A stretch of 64,000 nt of DNA from Anaeromassilibacillus sp. An172 (GTDB lineage: Bacteria; Bacillota; Clostridia; Oscillospirales; Acutalibacteraceae). Numbering within the stretch: position 1 is the stretch's first letter; each line of letters begins with the position of its first letter. Under the pieces are notes generated by a model, which made no database searches, was not told the origin of the DNA, and saw nothing but the letters and a program-made list of their open reading frames with translations. Position numbers and translations under genes: made by a program. The DNA lies in assembly GCF_002160515.1 (NCBI RefSeq), contig NZ_NFKS01000008.1, positions 50,035 through 114,034 of the forward strand, in the 5' to 3' direction. Of this stretch, positions 45,246 to 53,703 are shown piece after piece.

Positions 45246-45704
45246 TTAAAGGGGATATTTTAAATCCTCGGTTGTAAGGTCTTTTATTATTCCGTAGTAC
45301 CACAGAAGCTTATCTTTAGCGTCCTTAGGGTCGTGTTCAAGGTAGTTGCCGCATTCCACAGCGGTGCTTCCGGGGATTTCACCCTCATGTTCCATGCATT
45401 CTTTTATTGTGTTCTTGATAAGCTGTAAGGCTGTTTTCTCGTCGGTATCTTTTATGAGAAAATAAAAACCTGTGCGGCATCCCATAGGGCCGAAATAAAC
45501 AACCTTATCCTTGAGAGCGCTGTTTCTCACATAGGTTGCGAAAAGGTGCTCTATTGTGTGCATTGTGGGGTTTGGAAGATATGGGGGAGTGTTTGGCTTA
45601 ATGAAGCGCAGGTCATAGGTGGTTATGTCACCGTCAATTCTTGAAACATATACTCCCGGAACCAATGTGTCGTGATTTATACAAAAGCTTGCAATTCTGT
45701 CCAT
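45246..45704 (-). CDS. luxS: S-ribosylhomocysteine lyase LuxS
   Basis: A 152-residue LuxS. The metal ligands are His49 and His53 in HTIEH and Cys119 in ECGNY; the catalytic Cys76 sits in GPMGCRTGF. It cleaves S-ribosylhomocysteine to homocysteine and the autoinducer-2 precursor, recycling SAM by-products. It links functionally to metF-metH further along the window, which remethylate homocysteine. ATG 45704 follows AAAGGAG. Confidence 0.97.
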   Translation of the reverse strand: MDRIASFCINHDTLVPGVYVSRIDGDITTYDLRFIKPNTPPYLPNPTMHTIEHLFATYVRNSALKDKVVYFGPMGCRTGFYFLIKDTDEKTALQLIKNTIKECMEHEGEIPGSTAVECGNYLEHDPKDAKDKLLWYYGIIKDLTTEDLKYPL

Positions 45705-45847
45705 AAAGATTTCTCCTTTGTTTTATTTGTTACATAGATATAATACCACAGAAATAATAAAGTGCAAATAATTTTAAAAAACTCCTTGAATATTGTCGGC
45801 TAAAAATGTATAATGAACTCAGACTTGTTTGTGGAGGGCGTGAGAAA

Positions 45848-46159
45848 ATGGAGAAGAAACCCGTTAAGAAAAAGCGTTCAAAAAATGCCCTGCTGTCAAG
45901 AATTGACCATTGCAAGACAATCAGCGAACTGTTTGACGTGATAAAAGAAGAGGGGATAGTTGTTAGGATGCAGTGCCTTCCCGGAGCATCAAATATCCCG
46001 CCTAAAAAGAGCAACACAGGTTACGGAACACGTCAGACTGAATTCCTTGAAAGATTGAAAAGGTCGGTTATGATGCAGATAGAGGATTCTATGCCGGATA
46101 AAAAAGACGGAAAGCCGGAAATTGTCAACGGCAGAAGAAGAAGCGTGGGAATTGACTAA
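45848..46159 (+). CDS. Small basic protein of unknown function
   Basis: A 103-residue protein with a strongly basic start (KKPVKKKRSKNA) and a basic end (GRRRSVG), and a predicted helical middle. I do not recognise the family. ATG 45848 is chosen because GGAGGG lies upstream; the longer frame from 45806 has no such site. It diverges from luxS and is followed by two terminators. Confidence 0.6.
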   Translation: MEKKPVKKKRSKNALLSRIDHCKTISELFDVIKEEGIVVRMQCLPGASNIPPKKSNTGYGTRQTEFLERLKRSVMMQIEDSMPDKKDGKPEIVNGRRRSVGID

Positions 46160-46182
46160 ACGGTTTCTGTTTTGATTATGAT

Positions 46183-46211
46183 AACCCGATTTTGTATCAG
46201 TCGGGTTTTTA
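46183..46211 (+). terminator. Terminator after the small basic protein
   Basis: AACCCGA and TCGGGTT with an 11-base loop, then TTTT. Confidence 0.8.
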
Positions 46212-46246
46212 TTATTTTCTGAAACAATTAAACATTGCAAAAAATA

Positions 46247-46277
46247 AAACGTCGGTTTTTTCCGGCGTTTTGTTTTT
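46247..46277 (+). terminator. Second terminator-like hairpin
   Basis: AAAACGTCGG pairs with CCGGCGTTTT (one G-T pair) across a T-rich loop, then GTTTTT. Confidence 0.75.
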
Positions 46278-46360
46278 ATAAAGCGACCCTATTCGATAAT
46301 ATTTTCATCAGGTATGTCATATACTTTCAGAGTAATAAACTATAGAAAGAAGGAGCCTGA

Positions 46361-46894
46361 TTGAAAGAGTTAAAAAAATATTCATGGATTGCAGCCGCAG
46401 TCACTTCGGTTATGGGAACCCTGTTTCACTTTGTCTATGAGTTTTCGGGAAATAATAACTTTGTGGGAATGTTTGCCGCAGTAAACGAAAGCACATGGGA
46501 GCATTTAAAACTGCTGTTAACCCCTGCGTTTTTGGTTGGGATTGTGGAGTGGTTTATTTACGGGAAAAATTATAAAAACTTTTTCCCAGCGCTTTTTATT
46601 TCCATCCTTGCGGGAATGTTCGCCATAACCGCCGCTTTTTACACCTATACGGGAATAATAGGTCAAAACTTTATGATAGCGGACATAGCCACATTTTTTA
46701 TAGGTGTTTTTGTAACATATTATCTGCGCTATAAAATAATCAAAAGCGGAAAGCTCTCATCGGATAAATGGGTGTTTATTTCTCTGGCAGGTTTTGCAAT
46801 TTTGTTTGTGTTTACCGCCTATGCATCATTTAATCCGCCTCAGATAAACCTGTTCAAAGACCCTCTCACAGGGACATACGGAACAAGTTTTTAA
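46361..46894 (+). CDS. Multi-pass membrane protein (DUF6512-like)
   Basis: A 177-residue protein with about five to six membrane segments. The conserved-looking FHFVYEFSG and VNESTWEHLKL in the first third match my recollection of the DUF6512 family, unknown function. TTG 46361 is the start, behind AAGGAG. Its last three bases overlap the end of the convergent cohesin gene (46891). Confidence 0.7.
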   Translation: MKELKKYSWIAAAVTSVMGTLFHFVYEFSGNNNFVGMFAAVNESTWEHLKLLLTPAFLVGIVEWFIYGKNYKNFFPALFISILAGMFAITAAFYTYTGIIGQNFMIADIATFFIGVFVTYYLRYKIIKSGKLSSDKWVFISLAGFAILFVFTAYASFNPPQINLFKDPLTGTYGTSF

Positions 46895-47640
46895 GAGTCC
46901 TTGTCAGTGTCCTCGGACTTCTTTGCTTCCTTGTCTGACTGCGCTTTTTTAACTCCCATTTTGTAGCTGGTGAAGATTATCAAAACCACAGCGGCTGTAA
47001 CCAATGCGCCGCACAAAGCCCAAAAGGCAGGATTGTCGGACTGAAAGCTGAAAAAGTCCTGTAAGCCCGATTGGTTTTCTGTAGTCTTTTCCACGGTGGG
47101 AGTTTTGCCATCATCGTCCTTTATAACCGACACTTTTCCCGATGAGGAAGAGGAGGTTTTGGAGGCGGTTTTTGATGTGGAGGTAACGCCCGTTGAGGTT
47201 ACTGAAATCTCACAGTCGTTGTTGTTTACAAATTCCAGCGGCGAATTTCCGGTGGAGAGAATTTCGGAATAATAGGCGGTAATGTCGGAGCTGCCCTCCT
47301 GTAAAACCTTGAATTTAAGGGTCAAAACATGTTCATCAGAGGGAACATCGTTCATGTAAATAACGCCGATGTTTCCGTTTTCGTCGTTGCTGTAAACCTT
47401 GCCGCCGTTTGAAGAAATGCTTTTAAGCTGTAGGTATGCGGGATTATAACCGTATTCAGCCTGAAATGCTCCAACAGATGAACTGGGTTTTATAACAACA
47501 TCAACCCTAATTTCTGACTTTGTGCTGGTTGTGTCAAACTCAAGATAAGCCTGCACAGCTTCCTCGGCTTTTGCAGTAAAGCCAAAGGTGAAAAGAATAA
47601 GAAAAAGACAAACAAAAGATTTTGTGAATTTTATTTTCAC
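46891..47640 (-). CDS. Membrane-anchored cohesin-domain protein
   Basis: A 249-residue exported protein. Signal peptide 1-25 (GFTAKA-EE). Residues about 27-150 form one cohesin-like domain (VDVVIKPSSSVGAFQAEYGY, then LTLKFKVLQEGSSDITAYYS). A Ser/Thr/Lys linker (about 150-190) and a C-terminal membrane helix (about 210-232) with a charged tail (KKAQSDKEAKKSEDTDKD) follow, so it should display the cohesin outside the membrane. This could be a receptor for the dockerin proteins in this window. GTG 47640 follows AAAGGAGG. It is 14 bases behind an AraC-type gene, in one operon. Confidence 0.8.
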   Translation of the reverse strand: MKIKFTKSFVCLFLILFTFGFTAKAEEAVQAYLEFDTTSTKSEIRVDVVIKPSSSVGAFQAEYGYNPAYLQLKSISSNGGKVYSNDENGNIGVIYMNDVPSDEHVLTLKFKVLQEGSSDITAYYSEILSTGNSPLEFVNNNDCEISVTSTGVTSTSKTASKTSSSSSGKVSVIKDDDGKTPTVEKTTENQSGLQDFFSFQSDNPAFWALCGALVTAAVVLIIFTSYKMGVKKAQSDKEAKKSEDTDKDS

Positions 47641-47654
47641 AAGGATAACCTCCT

Positions 47655-48536
47655 TTACTTGTATTTTTTTCTGTACTCGCTGGGGGTGCAGTTGAAATAT
47701 TTTTTGAAAGTTTTTGTAAAATGACAGGAGTTGTTAAAGCCGCAGGCAGAGGCAACCTCCGAAACTGTCATCATGGAGGTTCTCAAAAAATAGGAAGCCT
47801 GACCCATGCGGTATTTTAAAAGATACTGTGTGGGGGATATGGAAATAGTTCTGTTAAAACATCTCATACACTCACGTTCTCCCACGTTGGCGGCTGACGC
47901 TATGTGGGAGACATTTATTTGTTCACCGTAATGAACATGAATATAGCGAAGCATTTGCTTTATTCTAACGGAATCGTTGTTTGTGTTCTGTGAAATAATA
48001 TTTTGGATTTGTGTATTGATAAACATCAAATACCAGAAACGTGAAAGGTTTTCTCTAACCTCAAACTCATATCCCGGGTTGTCGTCACGTATGGCGCAGT
48101 AGGCGTTTTCAATGCAGGTCAAGGCGTTTTTCTGCCATGGGGTATCCGGGCGCAGGAGAATTGATTTTAAAACCTGGTGGGACTCGGATATTGGAAAAAC
48201 ATATTTTCTCGCAAAAACGCTGTACCTTGAACCGTATATAAGCGAGTTTGAAAAAACAAGGGAGTGCAGAACGGTTCCCTCACATAAAAGCTCTATACAG
48301 TGGAGGGTGTTTGTGTTTATAAAAACTCCGTCGCCTGCGGAAAGCTCATAGGTTCCGTTTGTGAGCTTTAATTTGATTTTACCGGAATGAACCGCAATAA
48401 GCTCGGTTTCCTCGTGCCAGTGCCACTGAATATAGGTTTGGCTTTTGTAGCCGGCGCAGGGGAAATCGGGAGTTCCGTGGGGTTTAAGTTCTCGGTTATT
48501 TTGTCCTATGTACAGATTGGGGTCTTGAAGGGCCAT
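47655..48536 (-). CDS. AraC-family regulator with cupin sensor domain
   Basis: A 293-residue regulator. The N-terminal cupin (WHWHEETELIAVHSGKIKLKL, given in part as WHWHEETELI, about residues 38-47) would bind a small ligand. Two C-terminal HTH motifs follow (INVSHIASAANVGERECMR and MTVSEVASACGFNNSCHF), ending with the family tail FKKYFNCTPSEYRKKY. ATG 48536 follows AAGGAG. It is the first gene of an operon with the cohesin protein and may control it in response to a sugar. Confidence 0.9.
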   Translation of the reverse strand: MALQDPNLYIGQNNRELKPHGTPDFPCAGYKSQTYIQWHWHEETELIAVHSGKIKLKLTNGTYELSAGDGVFINTNTLHCIELLCEGTVLHSLVFSNSLIYGSRYSVFARKYVFPISESHQVLKSILLRPDTPWQKNALTCIENAYCAIRDDNPGYEFEVRENLSRFWYLMFINTQIQNIISQNTNNDSVRIKQMLRYIHVHYGEQINVSHIASAANVGERECMRCFNRTISISPTQYLLKYRMGQASYFLRTSMMTVSEVASACGFNNSCHFTKTFKKYFNCTPSEYRKKYK

Positions 48537-48662
48537 AAAATCTCCTTAGTCGGTTTTGTTATGTTATAGGTCTGAATTGTTATTGTAAAATTTCCTATTA
48601 AGATGTATCTTATTATTGCAGGAACCAAACAGGTTCACAAAATCTGAAGCGGAGGTATTCAT

Positions 48663-48932
48663 ATGAAAAGCAATCAGATTGGAATGACATTTTGCAATAT
48701 TGCAGACGTTAAAAGTTTTTTTGAGGTAATTGACAACTGCAAAGAGCCTGTTTATCTTAAGTCCGATGACGGCACAAAATACGACATCAGAAACGACAGA
48801 AAGCTCAGAGCTTTGATAGGCTGTCTCGCTTCTGCACCGTCAGGAAAGATATCTCGCCTTAATGTTGTATGCAACTGTATTGAAGACGCAAAGAATCTTA
48901 TGAAATATATGATGGAAGCAAGAGAAGACTAA
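48663..48932 (+). CDS. Small HPr-like protein
   Basis: An 89-residue alpha/beta protein whose order of strands and helices resembles HPr (ADVKSFFEV, VYLKSDDG, LRALIGCLAS, LNVVCNCIEDAKNLM). The phosphorylatable His of true HPr is missing at the expected place, so a PTS role is doubtful. ATG 48663 follows GCGGAGG. It diverges from the AraC gene; a hairpin GAACC-N5-GGTTC occurs in its leader. Confidence 0.5.
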   Translation: MKSNQIGMTFCNIADVKSFFEVIDNCKEPVYLKSDDGTKYDIRNDRKLRALIGCLASAPSGKISRLNVVCNCIEDAKNLMKYMMEARED

Positions 48933-49045
48933 TTGCTGCATATATTATATCAGATAAAGCTCTTTGAATAAATAAGCTATTTACCGATAATGTATAAATC
49001 AGGCGTCATCCTGTTTTATGAAAATGTCCTTTCTTAAATAAAAAT

Positions 49046-49091
49046 AAAAAACCAATCGTCCCCGTATAATCCTCGGGGACGATTGGTTTTT
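49046..49091. terminator. Strong bidirectional terminator
   Basis: AACCAATCGTCCCC pairs with GGGGACGATTGGTT, with A-run on the left and T-run on the right. It serves the HPr-like gene and the convergent Nif3-like gene. Confidence 0.92.
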
Positions 49092-49109
49092 ATGTAAAAA
49101 TTATTATAA

Positions 49110-49883
49110 TCAAATATAGGAAACTCCGTCTGTGTATCTTTCGGAAATTAAAAAATTCACCGTTGGGAATTGATTGGAAAGGCGTTTTGCCAATGGTGCT
49201 ATTACAATATCCTCTGTTTTATAATGACCTGCGTCAACAACGCTCATGTCGTTTTCTGCGGCAAAGAGGATTTCATGGTGTTTTATCTCTCCTGTAAGCA
49301 AAAGGTCGGCGCCCAGCTTTTTGGCAAGGAATACATAATCTCCGCCGGCACCTGAGCACATGGCGATTTTCTGAACAGTCTTTTCCTTATTTACAACCCT
49401 AAGTCCCTGACAGTTCAAAGCGTCCTTTAAACCGTAGGCAAATCTCTCTGCTGTTACAGGCTCTGAAAGCTCGCCTATAACAAGACATTCGCCCTCAACA
49501 AAATGTGGGTTTTGAACATTCGCAGCCTTTGCAAGGCACATGTTTACTCCGCCGTCAGCGGCTAAATCCAGATTTGTGTGCAGGCAAAGGGCGGAAAGTC
49601 CGTTTCGTATAAGGGAGTAAAGGGCGGTATCCGCCATAACATTTTTAACAGGATTAAAAATAATTGGGTGATGGCTTATTATAAGCTGTGCTCCTTTTTC
49701 TTTTGCTTCCTCAACAACATCCTTTGTTATATCCAAAGCCAAAATCGCTGTTTTGATTTCGCCGTCTATATCGCCGGCAAGAAAGCCGCTGTTGTCAAAA
49801 TCCATAGCGGTTTCCAATGGAGCAAAGGTCTGGGTAAATGCTATTATGTCCCTTGGTGTTGGATATGCTTTTTCGTTATACAT
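49110..49883 (-). CDS. Nif3-like dinuclear metal-centre protein
   Basis: A 257-residue NIF3/DUF34 family protein. Metal-binding motifs IISHHPIIF and HTNLDLAADGGVN in the N-terminal half and VVDAGHYKTED near the C-terminus are present. Biochemical role is not settled; GTP cyclohydrolase I type 2 is a misnomer sometimes used. ATG 49883 overlaps the trmK stop (ATGTATAA), indicating translational coupling; an upstream ATG at 49919 would overlap trmK by 44 bases. Confidence 0.9.
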   Translation of the reverse strand: MYNEKAYPTPRDIIAFTQTFAPLETAMDFDNSGFLAGDIDGEIKTAILALDITKDVVEEAKEKGAQLIISHHPIIFNPVKNVMADTALYSLIRNGLSALCLHTNLDLAADGGVNMCLAKAANVQNPHFVEGECLVIGELSEPVTAERFAYGLKDALNCQGLRVVNKEKTVQKIAMCSGAGGDYVFLAKKLGADLLLTGEIKHHEILFAAENDMSVVDAGHYKTEDIVIAPLAKRLSNQFPTVNFLISERYTDGVSYI

Positions 49884-50544
49884 TATTTTCACATCTTTTC
49901 CTAATAATCTCGGAAACATTTTTTAAACCCGGGTTGCTTCTCTGCTGTTTCTCAAGACGGCTGAGTATAAGCTCTGCGTATTCCCTGTGGTTTTCATTTG
50001 TTTCCGGCGTTAAGATGCCGAGATATAAAAAATCTTCCTCATGGGGGATTTTTTCTCCCCTATAGCATACCTGCATAACGGTGTAAAGCTTTTTGCCCTC
50101 CTTACAGGTGTCCTGTCTTAAAATTTCAAACCCGTTTTCACAGAGATATTTTATAAGCTCACTGCATTTAGTCATGGGCTGTAAAATAAATCTTTTTTCC
50201 GGATTTTTTGAAAAAGGGCAGTTGTCCATAATTTTGGCTATAAGCTCTCCGCCCATACCGGCAATTATTATATCGTCGGCTTCATCTTCTTTAATATTTT
50301 TAAGTCCGTCGCTGAGCCTTGTTTTTACAAGCTTCTCTGCGCCGTATTTTTTTATGGTCAGTTCTCCACGGCTTAAAGGCTCCGGGTTAATATCGGCGGC
50401 AACCGCAGAAACAGCTTTTCCCGTAAGGCAAAGCCATACGGGAAGATAAGCGTGGTCTGTTCCTATGTCTGCCACCTTTACTTTATCCCTGACAAAGCTT
50501 GCGCAGAGGGCAAGTCTGTTGTCCGGTGTAAAAAGTGTATGCAT
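49876..50544 (-). CDS. trmK: tRNA (adenine(22)-N1)-methyltransferase TrmK
   Basis: A 222-residue class I SAM methyltransferase: VADIGTDHAYLPVWL (SAM loop) near residue 25, AADINP, and IIAGMGGELI. It methylates A22 of bacterial tRNAs. ATG 50544 is chosen because CGGAG lies upstream; the longer frame from 50583 begins inside the preceding gene. Order DUF1858-trmK-nif3 with overlaps marks an operon. Confidence 0.92.
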   Translation of the reverse strand: MHTLFTPDNRLALCASFVRDKVKVADIGTDHAYLPVWLCLTGKAVSAVAADINPEPLSRGELTIKKYGAEKLVKTRLSDGLKNIKEDEADDIIIAGMGGELIAKIMDNCPFSKNPEKRFILQPMTKCSELIKYLCENGFEILRQDTCKEGKKLYTVMQVCYRGEKIPHEEDFLYLGILTPETNENHREYAELILSRLEKQQRSNPGLKNVSEIIRKRCENNV

Positions 50545-50548
50545 ATTT

Positions 50549-50749
50549 TTATTCTCCGATTGCAGCGTTGAGCTTTGCAACAAGCTCGTCAGCGTCCTTG
50601 CCGTGTACCATGCAAGCCTCTTCTACTGATTCGCCTCTTGCAGAAGGACAGCCAAGGCAGTGCATACCGATTTCAAGGAAATATTTTGCTGTATCAGGAT
50701 ACATGTCCAGAACATCGCCGATTATAGATTGTTTTGTGATTTTGCTCAT
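50549..50749 (-). CDS. DUF1858 domain protein
   Basis: A 66-residue protein with the DUF1858 pattern (ITKQSIIGDVLDMYPDTAKY, then GMHCLGCPSARGESVEEAC). The CxxC (Cys31 and Cys34) with a third Cys could bind a metal or be redox-active. Such proteins accompany hybrid-cluster or tRNA-modification genes, but the role is not known. ATG 50749 follows CGGAGG; it ends four bases before trmK. Confidence 0.88.
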   Translation of the reverse strand: MSKITKQSIIGDVLDMYPDTAKYFLEIGMHCLGCPSARGESVEEACMVHGKDADELVAKLNAAIGE

Positions 50750-50880
50750 TTATAAAACCTCCGTTATATTTAAATTCTTTTGATGCATATAATCATCATG
50801 AGTATATCACACACAACAACCCTTTGCAATATTATTTTTATTATTCCTTTACAGAACTATAACTGCCTGGGAATTGTGTT

Positions 50881-51393
50881 TTACATATTAAAAATAAATT
50901 CTATTTTTACATCATCAGAGGAATAGGAAACCACCTTTCCGCTTGCTTTATCCAGTGCAAAATCAAATTCCTTTGAATAGATTTTACCTTTGCAGAGCAA
51001 AAGACCGTTTTCCTCAGCATAAGGGGTTATCTGTGGCGTTGAGGAAAGATATTCAATAAAATTGTAAAGCTGCTGGGATGGACTTGTGTCGGGGAGATAG
51101 TGGTTTTCGGTCTGACAAATTTTTTCACCTATACCGGACTTGAAAACATCGCCTTTAAATCCTGTTTTAAGACCGCAAAGACTTTCCGGCGAGGTGATTT
51201 CAATAATCAACGGAGAATTTTCGCTGTAGCTTATGTCCGCCGTGTACTTAAGACCCTTGCAGTTTATATTTGCCGAGCAGTCAAAGGAAAGGTCAGCCTT
51301 TTGGGGAGAAATTTCCTTTTGAGAACATCCGGAAAAAATCGCCGCCCACATAATTATAAGAATTGCCGAAGATAAAAGAAAAATTTTTTTCAT
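50881..51393 (-). CDS. Predicted lipoprotein
   Basis: A 170-residue protein with a lipoprotein signal peptide (lipobox FSGC, Cys23). The mature part is beta-rich (ADLSFDCSANINCKGLKYTA and VVSYSSDDVKIEF), similar in look to DUF-type extracytoplasmic lipoproteins, not recognised further. ATG 51393 follows AGAGG. It stands alone on the minus strand. Confidence 0.7.
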   Translation of the reverse strand: MKKIFLLSSAILIIMWAAIFSGCSQKEISPQKADLSFDCSANINCKGLKYTADISYSENSPLIIEITSPESLCGLKTGFKGDVFKSGIGEKICQTENHYLPDTSPSQQLYNFIEYLSSTPQITPYAEENGLLLCKGKIYSKEFDFALDKASGKVVSYSSDDVKIEFIFNM

Positions 51394-51494
51394 AATATAA
51401 TACCTCTATTTTCATTAAATAGTTTTTATTTCTTTATTTTTCTTTTAACTAATCATTCTTGATATTTGCTGATTGATACTTTAACTAACCCCAT

Positions 51495-51656
51495 ATGTGG
51501 GTGAGCCATTCCGAAGAATAAGGAAAACGTCTCGCCCGCCTTGAAATGAACTTTATTTCTAAACTAAATCCTTGCAAGGCGGAGATAAAAAAGTTTCGTC
51601 CGACCTGAAACGGAAGTTGATTTATATATCCTACATTTACTGGTCGGTTATAAAAA
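51495..51656 (+). repeat. Dispersed palindromic repeat, cluster 8 (two units)
   Basis: A leader-plus-core unit (GTGGGTGAGCCATTCCG; arms CCTTG/CAAGG) and a core-only unit (51593-51656; GACC/GGTC). The right end of the second unit codes for the last residues of nnrD (…ITDQ) and its stop codon. Confidence 0.85.
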
Positions 51657-52521
51657 AGAAAGCCTTGCCTATGTTTCTAAGGGTGTCTGTGGGGAGCATG
51701 GAAATCATGCCCTGCTGTTTGGCGGTTATATCGCCGGCAAGACCGTGTACAAACACGCCAAGGCAGGCGGCGTCAAAGGGTGAATATCCCTGAGCCAATA
51801 ACGAGCCTGCAATTCCTGCGAGAATGTCGCCGCTTCCGCCTGTGGACATTCCCGGATTTCCGGTGGTGTTTACCCTGTGTTCGCCTGTGGGTGAGGCAAC
51901 AACCGTTCCGGCGCCCTTTAAGACTGTTATTACATTGTACTTTTTTGCAAAATTGCAGGCGCACTCAATGCGGTTGCTTTGAACTTCCTCTATGGTTGTT
52001 TTTGTGAGCCTTGCCATTTCTCCCGGGTGAGGTGTGATTATTACGGGAGCTTTTGCACTGTTTAATATATCTATATGTTCGCTTACGCAGTTTAGACCAT
52101 CCGCATCTATTACCATGGGAACGGCACAGCTTTCAACTATTCTTTCGGTTACTGATGAGGTGAAGAAATTCCAGCCCATGCCGCAGCCCAAAACCACAGC
52201 GGAGGCTGTTTCACAAAGCTTTAAAAGCTCTGTACAGTTGCTCTGTGAAAAGGTTTTGTCTGTGGTTTTTATTGGGTGGAAAACGCACTCGGGAAGCCTT
52301 ACCGCCGCAATGGGATAAATGCTTTCGGGGATTGCAAGGCGCATAAGACCAACGCCGGAACGTAAAGCGCCCATTGCCGCCATCATTGCCGCACCTGCCA
52401 TGCCGTAGCTTCCGCAGATTGCAAGAAGATTTCCGAAAGTTCCCTTGTTTGAATCTATGGGACGGGATTTAATTTTATCCTTTAAAAATTCCTTTGTAAT
52501 AAGTGGTGTGTTGTTTGACAT
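51637..52521 (-). CDS. nnrD: ADP-dependent NAD(P)H-hydrate dehydratase
   Basis: A 294-residue ribokinase-like repair enzyme that turns damaged NADHX/NADPHX back to NAD(P)H with ADP or ATP. Motifs: GSYGMAGAAMMAAMGALRSG near residue 33, GCGMGW (about 116), NTTGNPGMSTGGSGDILAG (about 217). The NnrE epimerase domain, often fused in front, is absent. ATG 52521 follows CGGAG. The last eight or so codons (FFFITDQ) derive from a dispersed repeat, so the C-terminus is probably an altered one. Confidence 0.92.
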   Translation of the reverse strand: MSNNTPLITKEFLKDKIKSRPIDSNKGTFGNLLAICGSYGMAGAAMMAAMGALRSGVGLMRLAIPESIYPIAAVRLPECVFHPIKTTDKTFSQSNCTELLKLCETASAVVLGCGMGWNFFTSSVTERIVESCAVPMVIDADGLNCVSEHIDILNSAKAPVIITPHPGEMARLTKTTIEEVQSNRIECACNFAKKYNVITVLKGAGTVVASPTGEHRVNTTGNPGMSTGGSGDILAGIAGSLLAQGYSPFDAACLGVFVHGLAGDITAKQQGMISMLPTDTLRNIGKAFFFITDQ

Positions 52522-52577
52522 TTAAAATCACTCCGTTAAAAAGACAGGCGGCAAAATTACTGCCGCCTGAATTGTAT

Positions 52578-53111
52578 TTATTTTTTGTAGTAAAGTTCTG
52601 TTATGATTTCTCTTCTCAAGTATGGGCGCATTGCCTTGAAGATTTCATCGTTAGGTGTAAAGGCTACAGCCTTTGTACCGAATTTCGGGTCACGGTAGGT
52701 TATAACGTATGTATCGTCATTGTTGTAATCCTCGCAGGCATATACGTTTTTGTTGATTTTAATGCTCTGAAGTTTTGGGTCGGTAAATTTGCAGAAATTT
52801 TCTATTGTGGAAATTTTTATATCCACGAGATTTTTTCTTCTTTTCTTTGCAATTATTTTGTCAATAACAAGAAAATCGTTGGTCACTGCATATTCAAACT
52901 CAAGATTTGTTCCCTGAGCTACAAAGATTGCAAGGTAAATAAAAGCAAACACAACGATGAATGACAAAATCAGCATAAACGGCGCAAACATAATAACCAG
53001 AAGCACTGAAAGTCCGGCAAGAATAAGACCGATCATAATAACCAGTGCCACAGTGGCATAGTCAACCGCTTTTCTTTTCTTTTTAACAAGCTGTTCCACG
53101 AAGATGTCCAT
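52578..53111 (-). CDS. Small membrane protein (DUF6106-like)
   Basis: A 177-residue protein with two hydrophobic segments (about 18-41 and 43-66), then a cytoplasmic beta-rich domain resembling a PH-like fold (FEYAVTNDFLVIDKI, VYACEDYNNDDTYVITYRD). It fits a family I recall as DUF6106. ATG 53111 follows GAAAGGA. It is 57 bases before nnrD and likely co-transcribed. Confidence 0.65.
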   Translation of the reverse strand: MDIFVEQLVKKKRKAVDYATVALVIMIGLILAGLSVLLVIMFAPFMLILSFIVVFAFIYLAIFVAQGTNLEFEYAVTNDFLVIDKIIAKKRRKNLVDIKISTIENFCKFTDPKLQSIKINKNVYACEDYNNDDTYVITYRDPKFGTKAVAFTPNDEIFKAMRPYLRREIITELYYKK

Positions 53112-53374
53112 ATTTTCCTTTCCGACGGGAATTTTCCGTCCGGCAAAGCCTTTTATTTTTCCGAAACATGAGGAAAGGTTATGCCGTTATCTTACCCTTT
53201 TTAAAATAAATTATTTGTTGATATACGCCGTAAACTCTCAGTTTCTTTTGTAGATAAAACTCACAAACTATTAGAGGGTTTTCGGCTAATATTGTATATG
53301 ATAACATATATCCGAAAAAAATTCAATAAAGCCCTTGCATATTTCACAAAAAAATGATAATATTACAAAGATAG

Positions 53375-53634
53375 CTGATGATAACACGATGACAAAGGAA
53401 GTAGCTTTCCCAAAAGCATTGCCCAGAGAATGTGCGCCGTGGCTGGAAGCGCACTGCTTTGCAGGGTTTGTGAAGTTCCCTTTTGAGTGGCGAGGCTGAA
53501 ATTTCAGTAGGCTTCGACGGCAGGCACCGTTATATGCCGAAGGAGTGTTTGCTCTTTTTGAAGCAAAAAACAGGGTGGTACCACGGATAATTTCGTCCCT
53601 TTGGCATTTTTATGCCGATGGGGCTTTTTTATTT
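53375..53634 (+). promoter_or_regulatory. T-box leader (phenylalanine) of pheST
   Basis: The T-box consensus AGGGTGGTACCACGG lies at 53572-53586 and is followed by the terminator stem GTCCC ... GGGGC with TTTTTT (about 53595-53632). Stem I has AGAGA (from 53425) and the distal loop GGCTGGAAG. GTGAAGTTCCC places the specifier at 53476-53478, TTC, matching tRNA-Phe. Uncharged tRNA-Phe should stop termination. Upstream, 53112-53374 holds a hairpin-prone AT-rich stretch and a probable promoter near TTGCAT (53335). Confidence 0.9.
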
Positions 53635-53703
53635 TTCCGCCGTATTTTAAATTGTGTTAATTTATCAGAAATATAAACTGCTTAAAGGAAAGGATTGACT
53701 TTG

